From Microbulbifer guangxiensis (GTDB lineage Bacteria; Pseudomonadota; Gammaproteobacteria; Pseudomonadales; Cellvibrionaceae): 64,000 nucleotides of DNA. Location: positions 1 to 64,000 of the forward strand of contig NZ_JAJSAQ010000007.1 in NCBI RefSeq assembly GCF_021729075.1, written 5' to 3'. The position numbers and the translations under genes were made by a program. Under the pieces are notes generated by a model, which was not told the origin of the DNA, ran no database searches, and worked only from the letters and a program-made list of their open reading frames with translations. This document shows positions 15,149 through 26,400 of the stretch, piece by piece (position 1 is the first letter of the stretch; every line of letters starts with the position of its first letter).

Positions 15149-16105
15149 TTACCCTTTTTGTGCCAGCCGGTCTGTGATGGCGCGCATCAGCAGGCCACCG
15201 ATATCCGTGCCGTAGGCGCTGTCGATTTCCCGCACGCAGGTGGGGCTGGTGACATTGATTTCGGTCAGGTAGTCGCCAATCACGTCGAGGCCGACGAACA
15301 GCAGGCCCTTTTCTTTCAGGGTGGGTGCCACCTGTTCCACGATCCAGCGGTCCCGATCGGTCAGCGGCCGGGCTTCGCCCCGTCCGCCGGCGGCCAGGTT
15401 GCCGCGGGTTTCGCCGGCCTCGGGGATGCGGGCCAGGCAGTAAGGCACGGCCTCGCCATCCACGACCAGGATGCGCTTGTCACCCTGCTTGATCTCGGGG
15501 ATGTAACGCTGGCCCATGATCTGCCGGCGGCCATGTGCCGTCAGCATTTCCAGAATCGCGCCCAGATTGGCACCATCCGGCTTGCAGTGGAAGACGCCAC
15601 TGCCGCCCATGCCGTCGAGGGGTTTGAAGATGACGTCCTTGTGGCTGGCATGGAAGGCGCGCAGCCTCGCCATGTCGCGGCTGACGATCAGGGGTGGGCA
15701 GCACTGGGGGAAACGGGTGGCGTAGATCTTCTCGTTGCAGTCCCGCAGTGACTGGGGCTTGTTCACGACGAGGGTGCCCTCGAGTTCAGCGGCCTCGAGG
15801 ATGTAAGTGGAGTATACGTACTCGTTGTCGAAGGGCGGATCCACCCGCATCAGGATGGTGTCGAGCTCGCCCAGGGGCATCGGTGCCGGTTCGCCCAGTG
15901 CAAACCAGCGTTGTGCATCGTCGAATACCTGCAGGGGCCGACCGACACCCATCGCGCGACCGCCGTCCAGGTAGAGGTCAGATTGCTCGAAGTAATACAG
16001 GGTGAAGTTACTGCGTTGGGCGGCCTGGAGCAGGGCGAGCGTTGTATCTTTCTTGAAGCTGATATTGGCGATGGGGTCCATCACCACGCCTAGGGTCTGG
16101 CTCAT
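15149..16105 (-). CDS. gshB: Glutathione synthetase
   Basis: 318 residues, the full length of the bacterial ATP-grasp enzyme that joins gamma-glutamylcysteine and glycine. Visible landmarks are GVVMDPIANISFKKDTTLAL at the start, KPLDGMGGSGVFHC for nucleotide binding and FVGLDVIGDYLTEINVTSPT at the metal/active site. It is divergent from pilG and probably first in a run with the TonB gene, algH and ruvX. Confidence 0.97.
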   Translation of the reverse strand: MSQTLGVVMDPIANISFKKDTTLALLQAAQRSNFTLYYFEQSDLYLDGGRAMGVGRPLQVFDDAQRWFALGEPAPMPLGELDTILMRVDPPFDNEYVYSTYILEAAELEGTLVVNKPQSLRDCNEKIYATRFPQCCPPLIVSRDMARLRAFHASHKDVIFKPLDGMGGSGVFHCKPDGANLGAILEMLTAHGRRQIMGQRYIPEIKQGDKRILVVDGEAVPYCLARIPEAGETRGNLAAGGRGEARPLTDRDRWIVEQVAPTLKEKGLLFVGLDVIGDYLTEINVTSPTCVREIDSAYGTDIGGLLMRAITDRLAQKG

Positions 16106-16457
16106 AATGTGTTCCGTGCAGGCTAAAAAATCGACAGGCGACGGCGCCGGGTGAAGATAAGGTAAGAGTTGCCCGCTACCGGCGCAACCGTTTGCGGCGC
16201 TGGCGTCGGGGCGCAGCGGGATCGAGACGCAGGCAGTTCAGTCGCGTGTCAGGTAGATTCACCGGTGCTTCTGTGATAAAAGTTGCCACTGTTGTGCGAC
16301 CTTGGCGAAGGTGTCCCCTGCACGGTAGGTGGGCAGTCGCTGGCAAAAACCTGTCGACAAGGCGCCCAGACCCCGAAACGCGGTAAACAATATAAGGGTC
16401 CGCGGCAATTGCGGACGCGGGGCCCGAAAATAAGTAATCAGGGGATTCAAGAATATT
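16106..16457. promoter_or_regulatory. Divergent gshB/pilG control region
   Basis: 352 bp without a gene. Towards pilG there is a TATAAG (16391-16396) that could be a -10 element, without a good -35. Immediately after it is an inverted repeat, GTCCGC (16398-16403) with GCGGAC (16411-16416), which would form a hairpin in the leader. Confidence 0.45.
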
Positions 16458-16853
16458 ATGGAGCTCAACTGGGAAAGCCTGACGGTCATGGTGATCGACG
16501 ACAGCAAGACGATCCGCCGTACCGCTGAAACCCTGCTGCAAAAAGCCGGATGTACCGTCGTCACTGCAACAGATGGTTTCGATGCGCTGGCAAAAATTGC
16601 AGACTCGCGCCCCGATATCATCTTTGTGGACATCATGATGCCGCGCCTCGACGGTTATCAGACCTGTGCCCTGATCAAGAACAACAGTGAGTTCCGGTCC
16701 ACGCCGGTGGTCATGCTGTCGAGTAAGGACGGCCTCTTCGACAAGGCCAAGGGGCGGGTCGTTGGCTGTGATCAATATCTGACCAAGCCGTTCAGCAAGA
16801 GCGAGCTGTTGGGGGCGATTTCCGCCCACGCCAAGCCGCATCACGCCGCCTGA
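16458..16853 (+). CDS. pilG: Response regulator PilG, CheY-like
   Basis: 131 residues, a single receiver domain. The acidic pair is in VMVIDDSKTIRRTAETLLQK, the phospho-acceptor aspartate in IIFVDIMMPRLDGYQ, and the conserved lysine in YLTKPFSKSELL. PilG receives phosphate from ChpA and promotes pilus extension and cAMP signalling in Pseudomonas. It starts the Pil-Chp cluster; a 254-bp gap separates it from pilH. Confidence 0.95.
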   Translation: MELNWESLTVMVIDDSKTIRRTAETLLQKAGCTVVTATDGFDALAKIADSRPDIIFVDIMMPRLDGYQTCALIKNNSEFRSTPVVMLSSKDGLFDKAKGRVVGCDQYLTKPFSKSELLGAISAHAKPHHAA

Positions 16854-17107
16854 TTTTACTGCGGCCATGCGGCTGGCAGGACCTGTGCGCTATCTCTGCG
16901 TAGAATAGGTCCCCGGATCCGGGCGCGAGTGGGTGCGTCGGGTCGCGCTACCGGTGCACGATTGGGCATCGGTGGTTTGATAACAAGAAAGAAAAAGGAA
17001 GTGCGGGCAGCTGGTCCCGGTCGAGGGATGCAGGCCTGTAAATAACGACAACACAAAACTGCTGTGCCCTGCCGGGTACAGCGGGCCATCAATGTTGCGG
17101 GGAACCA

Positions 17108-17470
17108 ATGGCACGAGTACTCATCGTCGACGACTCTCCTACCGAAACTCACAAGCTCACCACCATTCTGGAAAAAAATGGCCATGCCGTCATTGCGGCG
17201 ACCAATGGCGAGAATGGTGTGGACGTGGCGCGGCAGCAGCGCCCGGACGTCATCCTCATGGATATCGTCATGCCGGGCCTCAACGGCTTTCAGGCCACGC
17301 GCCAGTTGAGCAAGGACGGAAATACCAGCGGGATTCCGATCATCATCGTGACCACCAAAGACCAGGATACCGACCGGGTGTGGGGAATGCGCCAGGGTGC
17401 GCGTGCCTACCTGACCAAGCCGGTGGACGAGGGCAAGCTGCTGGGCACCATCGAGGAGGTGTTGGCCTAG
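17108..17470 (+). CDS. pilH: Response regulator PilH, CheY-like
   Basis: 120 residues, a single receiver domain: VLIVDDSPTETHKLTTILEK, the acceptor in VILMDIVMPGLNGFQ, and YLTKPVDEGKLL. In Pseudomonas PilH counteracts PilG, acting as a phosphate sink or promoting retraction. A GGGGAA ribosome-binding site precedes the ATG. pilI starts 17 bp downstream. Confidence 0.95.
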   Translation: MARVLIVDDSPTETHKLTTILEKNGHAVIAATNGENGVDVARQQRPDVILMDIVMPGLNGFQATRQLSKDGNTSGIPIIIVTTKDQDTDRVWGMRQGARAYLTKPVDEGKLLGTIEEVLA

Positions 17471-17487
17471 GCCAGCCGCAATAACCT

Positions 17488-18030
17488 GTGCAGTCAAAGA
17501 AGACTCCCTATCTCGCGCTGGTCGAAATGGCCAGCCGCGCCAAGTCCCAGGCCGCTGGCCTGCCCGGCCGCCAGGAGGTCAAGCCCTACTGGAGCGGTAT
17601 CGGCTTTTCCCTGCTGGGTCACAAGTTCGTTGCGCCGATGGAAGACGTGGCGGAATTGCTGGAAGTGCCGCAGCATACGTTCATTCCCGGGGTGCAGTCG
17701 TGGGTGCGCGGGGTCGCCAATGTGCGTGGTCGCCTGCTGCCGCTGTTTGACCTGGCGGCTTTCTTTGGTGGCCACCTGCAGGGTGCGCGCCAGCAGCGCC
17801 GTGTACTGGTGATCGAGCGGGGCAAGACATACGCGGGCCTGATTGTGGATGAGCTGCACGGTATGCAGCATCTGGCCCTGGAATATGCGGACCATGCCCC
17901 GGGTGACCTGATGGAGTCGTTCGCACCGATGGTCAATGGTCAATTCAAACTGCAGCAGGGTCGCTGGCTCGTTTTTGATATTCCCGCACTGCTCAACGAC
18001 TCTCAGTTTATGGATGTCGCGGTTCACTGA
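17488..18030 (+). CDS. pilI: CheW-like adaptor PilI
   Basis: 180 residues, one CheW domain (about 38-170). It should couple the receptor PilJ to the kinase ChpA. Landmarks are FSLLGHKFVAPMEDVAELLE, the conserved GVQSWVRGVANVRGRLLPLFDL, and VLVIERGKTYAGLIVDELHG. The start is a GTG; there is no ATG at the family's expected position until MASRAKSQ (residue 14), so the GTG is reasonable. Confidence 0.93.
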   Translation: MQSKKTPYLALVEMASRAKSQAAGLPGRQEVKPYWSGIGFSLLGHKFVAPMEDVAELLEVPQHTFIPGVQSWVRGVANVRGRLLPLFDLAAFFGGHLQGARQQRRVLVIERGKTYAGLIVDELHGMQHLALEYADHAPGDLMESFAPMVNGQFKLQQGRWLVFDIPALLNDSQFMDVAVH

Positions 18031-18198
18031 CGGCATCAGCCCGGCTGCTCCCGCCGGGTTTCGATCAAGGGAGAGCAGGTGCCGACAGTCAGCCGCAACA
18101 ATGAAGGCGGCTTCTGAGGGCCTCTGCCTGTAATGCGTTAAACACACAGTGGTGACAAAAAGAATTGGCCTGAGCAACAGGTCCGCCAGGAGTAAACT

Positions 18199-20343
18199 AT
18201 GAAAACAGGCTCCCAGAGTTCCTTCTCCGCGCTGCGCAGTAATCCCGCCGCGTTGTTTATGGGTCTGCTGGTACTCGCCACGCTGGCGGGACTGATTGTC
18301 AGTATGTATCTGGTCCAGACCCGGGGTGACCGGGACAAGGAATACCTGCAGCAGGTGGCGGAACTCCGCGCCCTTTCCTATCAGGTGGTGTCCTACGCCC
18401 CTGCGGCGACTGCCGGGGATGAGCAGGCCTTCGCCGAGCTGGAGCAGGTAGTGCAGCAGATGAACTCCACCTGGAGTGAATTGCAGCAGGCCGATGAGGG
18501 CACCCGTGAGGCACTGCAGTCGGAACTGGCAAGCTACAACCAGATCTGGCGCCAGGTGCGGGAGCAGGCCGATACTATCATCGGTAACAAGGACTCGATC
18601 ATCTTCCTGAATGATGTGGCGAGTACCCTGAACGACTCGCTGCCCGAGCTGCAGGCCGAGCACAACAACATCGTGGAAATCCTCCTGGCCAACAACGCCC
18701 CGGCCAACCAGGTCGAGCAGGCGCAGCTGCAGGTATGGCGTGCAGAGCGTATCGGCCGGAACATCGACAAGATGCTGCAGGGCGGCGATGACGCAGAGGA
18801 CGCAGCGGACCAGTTCAATACCGATGCCAGCCTGTTCGGTAAGGTGGTTGAGGGCATGAAGAGTGGTGACGTGGTCATGGGTATTTCCCGTGTGACCGAC
18901 GCCGAGGCTCGCCAGTCGCTCGAAGAGATTACCGAGCTGTTCGAGTTCGTAAGCTCTTCCGTTCGGGAAATCTTCGAAGCCACCCCGGCACTGTTCGCGA
19001 CCCGCCAGGCTGCAGACGGCATCATCACTTCCTCGCCGGAGCTGCTGGAAGCGCTGAGTACCCTGAACGACCGCATCGTCAACCTGTCCAGTGAGCGCCA
19101 GCCGAACAACCAGACGATTGCGATCATCGCAGCGGTATTCGTGCTGCTGATCTTCGGCATGATGATCGCGGCCTTCTCCGGTACCCGCCGCAGCCTGCGC
19201 GAGGAGTCGGAAACCAACGAGCGCAACCAGCAGGCCATTATGCAGCTGCTGGATGAGCTGGCTGACCTCGCTGACGGTGACTTGACCACGACGGCCACGG
19301 TAACCGAGGCCTTTACCGGCGCGATTGCCGACTCCATCAACTACACCATCGACCAGCTCCGTGTGCTGGTGTCGCGAATCAACAATGCGGCCCAGGAAGT
19401 ATCCACCCTGTCCCAGGAAACCCAGCAGACCGCACTGCACCTGGCCGAGGCCTCCGAGCACCAGGCCCAGGAAATTGCCGGCGCATCCGCTGCGGTGAAC
19501 GAAATGGCGGTGACCATCGACCAGGTATCCGCGAACGCCGCGGAGTCGGCCCAGGTGGCCGAGCGCTCGGTACAGATCGCGAGCAACGGCGCCAAGGTGG
19601 TACAGAACACCATCAAGGGCATGGATACCATCCGCGAGCAGATTCAGGATACCTCCAAGCGGATCAAGCGCCTGGGTGAGTCTTCCCAGGAGATTGGCGA
19701 TATCGTGAGCCTGATTAACGACATTGCCGACCAGACCAACATCCTCGCCCTGAACGCCGCCATCCAGGCGAGCATGGCCGGTGATGCCGGCCGCGGCTTC
19801 GCGGTGGTTGCGGACGAGGTACAGCGACTTGCGGAGCGCTCCGCCGCTGCGACCAAGCAGATCGAGGGCCTGGTAAAAGCGATTCAGTCCGACACCAACG
19901 AAGCGGTGGTCTCCATGGAGCAGACCACCACTGAGGTGGTACGTGGTGCCCGACTGGCCCAGGACGCGGGTGTTGCGCTGGAAGAGATTGAGGGTGTATC
20001 CACCAACCTGGCCGCACTGATCCAGAACATTTCCAACGCGGCACGCCAGCAGGCCTCTTCCGCGGGCCATATTTCCAACACGATGAACGTGATTCAGGAA
20101 ATTACCTCGCAGACATCCGCTGGTACCCAGGCTACCGCCCAGTCCATTGGTAACCTTGCCGAAACCGCCAACGCACTGCGTGAATCCGTTGCCGGCTTCA
20201 AACTGCCGAGCGAGAACTCCGGCGTTGAGAGCGGTGACCTGTACGATGTAGAGCTGCCCGACATGGGCGAGGACGAGTTCCCGATGCTCGAGGGTGAGAG
20301 CGCGGAGGCAGAGCACGGCCGCGAAGAGCGGGCTCTGGCCTGA
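18199..20343 (+). CDS. pilJ: Methyl-accepting chemotaxis protein PilJ
   Basis: 714 residues. The first membrane segment (about 17-38) and the second (about 306-327, IIAAVFVLLIFGMMIAAF) bracket a periplasmic helical domain. A HAMP region follows, then the cytoplasmic coiled coil with the receptor hairpin (about 515-560: DIADQTNILALNAAIQASMA, GDAGRGFAVVADEVQRLAER). PilJ is the surface/pilus-tension receptor feeding ChpA. AGGAGT precedes the ATG. No methyltransferase or methylesterase gene lies in this cluster. Confidence 0.95.
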   Translation: MKTGSQSSFSALRSNPAALFMGLLVLATLAGLIVSMYLVQTRGDRDKEYLQQVAELRALSYQVVSYAPAATAGDEQAFAELEQVVQQMNSTWSELQQADEGTREALQSELASYNQIWRQVREQADTIIGNKDSIIFLNDVASTLNDSLPELQAEHNNIVEILLANNAPANQVEQAQLQVWRAERIGRNIDKMLQGGDDAEDAADQFNTDASLFGKVVEGMKSGDVVMGISRVTDAEARQSLEEITELFEFVSSSVREIFEATPALFATRQAADGIITSSPELLEALSTLNDRIVNLSSERQPNNQTIAIIAAVFVLLIFGMMIAAFSGTRRSLREESETNERNQQAIMQLLDELADLADGDLTTTATVTEAFTGAIADSINYTIDQLRVLVSRINNAAQEVSTLSQETQQTALHLAEASEHQAQEIAGASAAVNEMAVTIDQVSANAAESAQVAERSVQIASNGAKVVQNTIKGMDTIREQIQDTSKRIKRLGESSQEIGDIVSLINDIADQTNILALNAAIQASMAGDAGRGFAVVADEVQRLAERSAAATKQIEGLVKAIQSDTNEAVVSMEQTTTEVVRGARLAQDAGVALEEIEGVSTNLAALIQNISNAARQQASSAGHISNTMNVIQEITSQTSAGTQATAQSIGNLAETANALRESVAGFKLPSENSGVESGDLYDVELPDMGEDEFPMLEGESAEAEHGREERALA

Positions 20344-20468
20344 TCGGACGGCGCAGGCGCGGCACTGCCCCGCCTGTGTGGCCACCGGACGGGCGCATGG
20401 TGCCGGCCAGCGCACCTTGCGCGTCGAGCCGCAAACCCGCGTACAGACAGATTTACTGAGGACTTGGC

Positions 20469-23400
20469 GTGAGTCACGACAATCCCAATTTCCAGGCCCT
20501 GGATTGGCTGACCGGTGAAATTAACGAGACGCTGGCGCAGGCGCGCCAGCATCTGGAGCATTTTGCCGCGGATGCGGATGCCGACACCGGCCTGCTGCAA
20601 AGCTGCCTCACGCTGATTCATCAGGTCCACGGCAGCCTCCATATGGCCGAGCTGACCGGTGCTGCCATGCTCGCCGAGGAGATGGAGCAGCTGGTCCAGG
20701 CCCTGGCTTCCGGTGGTGTGGAAAACAGCGAAGAGACCCGTGAATTCCTCATGCGGGCATTGCTGGAATTGCCGCTCTACCTGGAAAAAGTCTCTTTCCA
20801 GCGCCGGGACAATCCGGTGCTGTTGCTCCCCCTGTTAAATGACCTGCGCGCGGTCAGGCGCGAGCGTCTGATTACTGAGGGGGCGCTCTTCGCCCCGGAT
20901 CTCTCCCCCCTGGATCTCGCCAGCGGCAAGCGCCAGCCGATCATCGCTGACAGCAGCCGGTTGCAGGAACTGCTGGGCAAGTTGCGCAAGATGTACCACG
21001 TGGCGGCGGCCGGATTGATTCGGGATGTGAACAGTGGCGATAACCTCGCCTACCTGAAGAAGGTCAGCGAAAAAATGGCGCTGCTCTACAGCGGCAGCGT
21101 GCGCCAGCCCCTGTGGCAGATCCTGGGCGGGATATTCGAGGGTATCGAATCCCACCATCTCAGTGTCATGCCCGCCCTGCGTCAGTTGTTGCGGCGGGTC
21201 GATGTGGAATTTCGACTGCTGCAGGGCCGCGGGGCCACTGTCCTGGATGCGCGCCTGGATCCGGACCTCGTCCGCAACCTGCTTTTCTATGTCTACCTGA
21301 GTGGTCCCAATGGCCCCCAGCGGGAGTCGCTTTACCGCGCTTTCGCACTGGATCGGGCTGTACCGGGTACGCCGCGGCCGGATACCGGGGATGCGCTGGC
21401 CATGGGGCCGGAGGCGCTCGGCACAGCGATCGTAGCCCTGAGAGAGGAGCTACGAACTCTGCGTGAGGGTCTGGAACCCGAGATGGCCGGCAGTGAGCGC
21501 TCACCACTATCCGAGAGCGCGGCCGTCGCGAAGCGCATCGCGGATACCCTGGGTGTGCTGGGCCTGGAGGCGCAGCGGACCCGCGCCCGGTCTGTCTACG
21601 AGTCGCTCCGGGATGCGTCCCGCACGGAGGACCCGGAAGAGCTGCTGATGGAGGCTGCCGGTGAATTGGTGCAGCTGGATTCCGCGCTGCAGTCCGCATT
21701 CAGCCGCAACAAGGCCGATGACAACGCCCAGCCCCTGATGGGGGATGCGACCGAGTCGGTATTGCGGGAAGCGCGTGCCGGTCTCGAGCAGGTCAAAGAG
21801 GCGGTGGTCGAATATATCGCCAGCCACTGGGATGCCGGCTACCTGCAGCAGGTACCGGAACGTCTGCAGGAAGTCTGCGGCGGCCTGGATATGGTGGGTT
21901 ACCGCCGTGCCGGGGAGATCGTCAGTGCCTGTCGCCGCTATATCAGTGAACAGCTGATCAGTGCCGCTGCCCAGCCAGACTGGAAGCTGCTCGATACTCT
22001 CGCCGATGCCATTACCAGCGTTGAGTACTACCTGGAACGCCGTGCGGAGGGCATTGAAGATGCCGATATGCTGCTGGCGCTGGCAGAGGACAGCGTGGCC
22101 ACGCTCGGCTTTGCGGTTTCCGGCGTTGAAGATCCGGTCCTGACGAGCACCGATGCAGCATTCGAAAAGAACACGGACCAGGCCGAGGAAGACGACGCGC
22201 TCGACGGCTTCGAGCTGGAGTTGGAAACAGCGGCCGACACCGACTCTGATTCCGGCGAGGAGAGCAGCTGGTTTGCCGCCGGGAGCCCGTCAGAATCCGG
22301 GGAACCGGAGCAGGCTCAGCAGGGCAATCAGGGTCAGCCGGCCGCTCCCGGGGGCGCGGCGCCCAGCGAATCGGCTCCGGCGACTGGCGTTTTGGCAGAC
22401 ACCTCCAGCGAAGACGCCGATGAGAGCCTGATCGACGATGAAATCATCGAGATCTTCCTCGAGGAAGCGACAGAAGTACTGGAGACCATCGCCGAATATT
22501 TCCCGCGCTGGGCAGCAAATTTCTCCGATGAGGAAGCCCTGGTTGAATTCCGCCGAGGCTTCCACACCCTGAAAGGCTCCGGGCGCATGGTTGAGGCCGC
22601 GGATATCGGCGAGCTGGCCTGGGCGGTCGAGAACATGCTCAACCGCATCATCGATGAAACGGTGAAGCCCCAGCAGGCCCATGCCAGCCTGGTCGATCAG
22701 GTGCGCCAGAAGCTGCCCTCGATGATCGAGGCTTTCCGCAAGCGCGAAGCCGATCCGGATCCCACGTTGACGTCCCGCCTGGAGGGTTGGGCGCAGCAGC
22801 TTTCGCGCGGTGAAATCCCCTCCGAGCTCGACGGTGAGAGCACCGTGTCTGCGCAAGAGGCGGCCTCGGAGCGGGAAGCAGCCGATGAGCATGATCAGCT
22901 GTGGGAAATTTTCGCCCAGGAGGCGGAGACCCATCTGGCCGTGGTGGCGGAGTTCCTCGACGAGATGCGCCAGTGCGCTCCCATATACGGGGTCCCGTCC
23001 GACCCGCTGCACCGGGCACTGCACACCCTGAAAGGCTCCGCCCATATGGCAGAGGTGAAGCCGGTTGCCCAGTTGATTGCACCCCTGGAACGGTTTGCCA
23101 AGGAGCTGCGTACCTATCAGGTGGCGATCGACGAAGATGTTTTCGAGCTGATCAGTGACGGCGCCGACTATGTCCGCACGGCCCTGGAACAGATCCGCAG
23201 CGGCCAGGAACTGCAGATCGATAGAACCGAGCAGTACCTCGCCCGTGTAGCCGAGTTGCAGGAACGCGCAGTTGGCCACCTGATCCGAGAACGCGAGGCG
23301 AATGAGCCACGCGCGGTGGACCCCCAGCTGCTGGCTGTGATCATGGCCGACGGTATGAAGGTACTGCTGGACGCCGATCAGATGCTGGGCCAGTGGCGTG

Positions 23401-26400
23401 CCAATCCCGAGGACACAGCACTACTGCACCCGGTGGCTGAGGAGCTGCAGGTGCTGCAGGAAGCGGCCAATCGGGCCCAGCTGCCGACCCTGGCAGAGCT
23501 GTCCCAGCTGTTGCTGGCGGTTTACCGCAAGGTGATCGAGGGCAGCCTGGAGGCGGAGCCTGCGCTTTGGGCATCTCTCGAGCAGGGGCACAACGAATTG
23601 CTGGACCTGGTGGATGCTGTGGCGGCTGCCCAGGATCTGCCAGAAGTGAGCGAAGCGGTGGAGGAAGCGCTGCGCTACCTGGTTCAGGGCGAAGGCACAG
23701 CCGTCGATGATGACGATTTCGACCTGGCCGAGCTGGGCATCGACAGCGCGGACCTCCCGACAACGGGCGACTCCGGTCGCTGGTCGGAAGCCGGCGACCC
23801 CGAGCAACAGGAACATCCGGAGGCCGCGGGCCGGGATGACGACCTGCTCGACGGGCTGTCGATACTCGGGGATATGGGCAACAGCGTTGCCCCTGCCGAC
23901 GACAGTGGCGTCAACACCGAGGGTGATCTAGCCGGTCTTGAGGAAACCCCGTTTGATGATCTCAGCTTTGATGATCTTCTGTCTGCCGAGGCGGCCAGCG
24001 AGGATGACAGGTCGGAGCTGCCGCCGCTAACGGACATCGGAGCCCCTGCCAGCCCGGGATCCGATGATCAGTGTGCGCCGCCTCCCGCGGCGGAAACCGA
24101 GGTGTCCGGCGAAGCATCTCGCCAAGCCTTGGACGAACTGGATGACTGGGATGACCTGCTTGTAGAAAGCGAGGGGGCAACTGCTGATCGCTCCGGTGAT
24201 ACCCCGTCAGTGACCCGGGACTCCGGCACCGAGTCGGAGCTTGGCGCCCTGCTGGCCGAGATCGACCCCGATGTGGTGGATGTCTTCATGGAGGAGGCCA
24301 GCGACCTCGTGGATGAGCTGGAAGAGCTCATCCAGGGCTGGGAGCAGGCACCCTCAGACAGCAGCCTTGCGGAGGCGCTGAAGCGGGTGTTGCACACCTT
24401 CAAGGGCGGTGCGCGCATGGCCGGCCTGATGGGCCTGGGTGAAGTGGCGCACCGCTTCGAAACCGTCATTGAGGGCATGCAGGGCAGGGCTGAGCCCTCG
24501 GCTGAATTCTTTGCCGATGCCCATGCGATCTACGACCGCCTCGCTGGTGGCGTGGAAACCGTGCGGGCCTGGATGAAGGGCGAGGAGCAGGAGGCGTTTG
24601 GGCTGTTGCTGTCCGCGTCCTGGGCCGACGGACAGCTGTCCGAGCATGCCGATCCGGTGGATTACGGCATCGATGTGCCGGAAACCGAGTCCGAGCGGGC
24701 CGGTTCCGCGTCGCGGACGCCTGTGGCAGAGGAGGCCGAGGCGGAAAGTTCCGGGGACCGGAACCCGCTGGAGCCGGAATCCCGCGGCAGCGATCAACCT
24801 GCTCCTGCCTCCGGTGAGCTGCTGCCATCCAGCCGCGGCAACAACATCCTGCCTTTCGTGCGCAAGGATGGCCGCGTGCAGCAGCGCGAGGCCAATACAC
24901 CGAACCGCGGTCAGCCGCAGGAAATGGTCCGGGTAGCTGCGGAGCTGCTGGAAGAGCTGGTTAACCTGGCCGGTGAGACCTCCATCTCTCGCGGTCGCCT
25001 GGAAGAGCAGGTGAGTGAGTTCGGCCTGGCACTGGACGAAATGGATATGACCCTGCAGCGGCTCAACGAGCAGCTGCGCCGCCTCGACCTGGAGACCGAG
25101 GCGCAGATCCTCTTCCGCCAGGAACAGTTGGCTGAGAAAGACGATGACTTCGACCCGCTGGAAATGGATCGCTACTCGTCCATCCAGCAGTTGTCCCGCT
25201 CCCTGATGGAGTCCACCTCTGACCTGCTGGAGTTGCGCGCAACCCTGGGCAACAAGACCCGGGACACGGAGACACTGTTGCTGCAGCAGTCGCGGGTGAA
25301 CACGGAGCTGCAGGAAGGGCTGATGCGCAGCCGCATGGTGCCCTTCTCGCGGCTGGTGCCCCGCCTGCGCCGTATCGTGCGGCAGGTCAGTGCCGAGCTG
25401 GGCAAACAGGTGGAGCTAGTGTTCTCCAACGTAGAGGGCGAGCTGGACCGCTCCATGCTGGAGCGGATGGTGGCACCGCTGGAGCACATGCTCCGCAACG
25501 CGGTGGACCATGGTATCGAGATGCCCGCGGAGCGGACTGCCAGCGGCAAGCCCGAGAAGGGGCGTATCACCGTGGCGCTGGAGCGCGAGGGCAGTGAGGT
25601 GGTGCTCACTATCAGTGATGATGGTGGCGGCATCAACCTGATGAAAGTGCGCCAGCGGGCGGTCGATTCCGGCCTGATGCGACCGGATGCCGAACTATCC
25701 AACAATGAGATCCTACAGTTCATCCTGCAGGCGGGCTTCAGTACCGCGGAGAAAGTGACACAGATTTCCGGGCGCGGCGTGGGGCTGGATGTGGTCAGTG
25801 CCGAGATCAAGCAGATCGGCGGTTCCGTTCATATCAATTCGCAACTCGGTAGCGGAACTGAATTCGTCGTACGCCTGCCGTTTACCGTGTCGGTGAACCG
25901 AGCGTTGATGGTGCGCATCGGCGAGGACCTGTTCGCCATGCCCCTGAACACCATCGAGGGTATCGTGCGCCTCAGTCCCTTCGAGCTGGAGCACTACTAC
26001 CGGTCTGCGGAAGCCCGCTTCGAATATGCCGGCGAACCCTACCAGGTGAGTTACTTTGGTGCGCTGCTGCAGTCAGAGGCGCAGCCCAAGCTGAGTGTCG
26101 AAGATACGCAGCTACCGGTCCTGCTGGTGCGCTCTGAGGGGCATGCCATGGCCCTGCAGGTGGATGCGATCTTGGGCAGCCGCGAAATCGTGGTGAAGAG
26201 CCTGGGCCCGCAGTTCGCCAGTGTGCAGGGTGTTTCCGGGGCCACGGTCACCGGTGACGGTACGGTCGTGGTGATTCTGGATGCCCACGCCCTGTTGCGC
26301 CGCCAGGCCGCACAACTGGCGCGGCCGGAAGTACCGGCGCTGACGCTGGAGCCAGAACCGCCGGCGCCCAAGGTGGTGCCGCCGGAAGAGCGCCAGCAGA

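Noticed and set aside
17494-20415. Very long minus-strand open frame (973 codons) opposite pilI and pilJ
   Set aside because: It lies exactly opposite well-supported genes, reads as low-complexity sequence without domains, and is explained by codon bias in GC-rich DNA.
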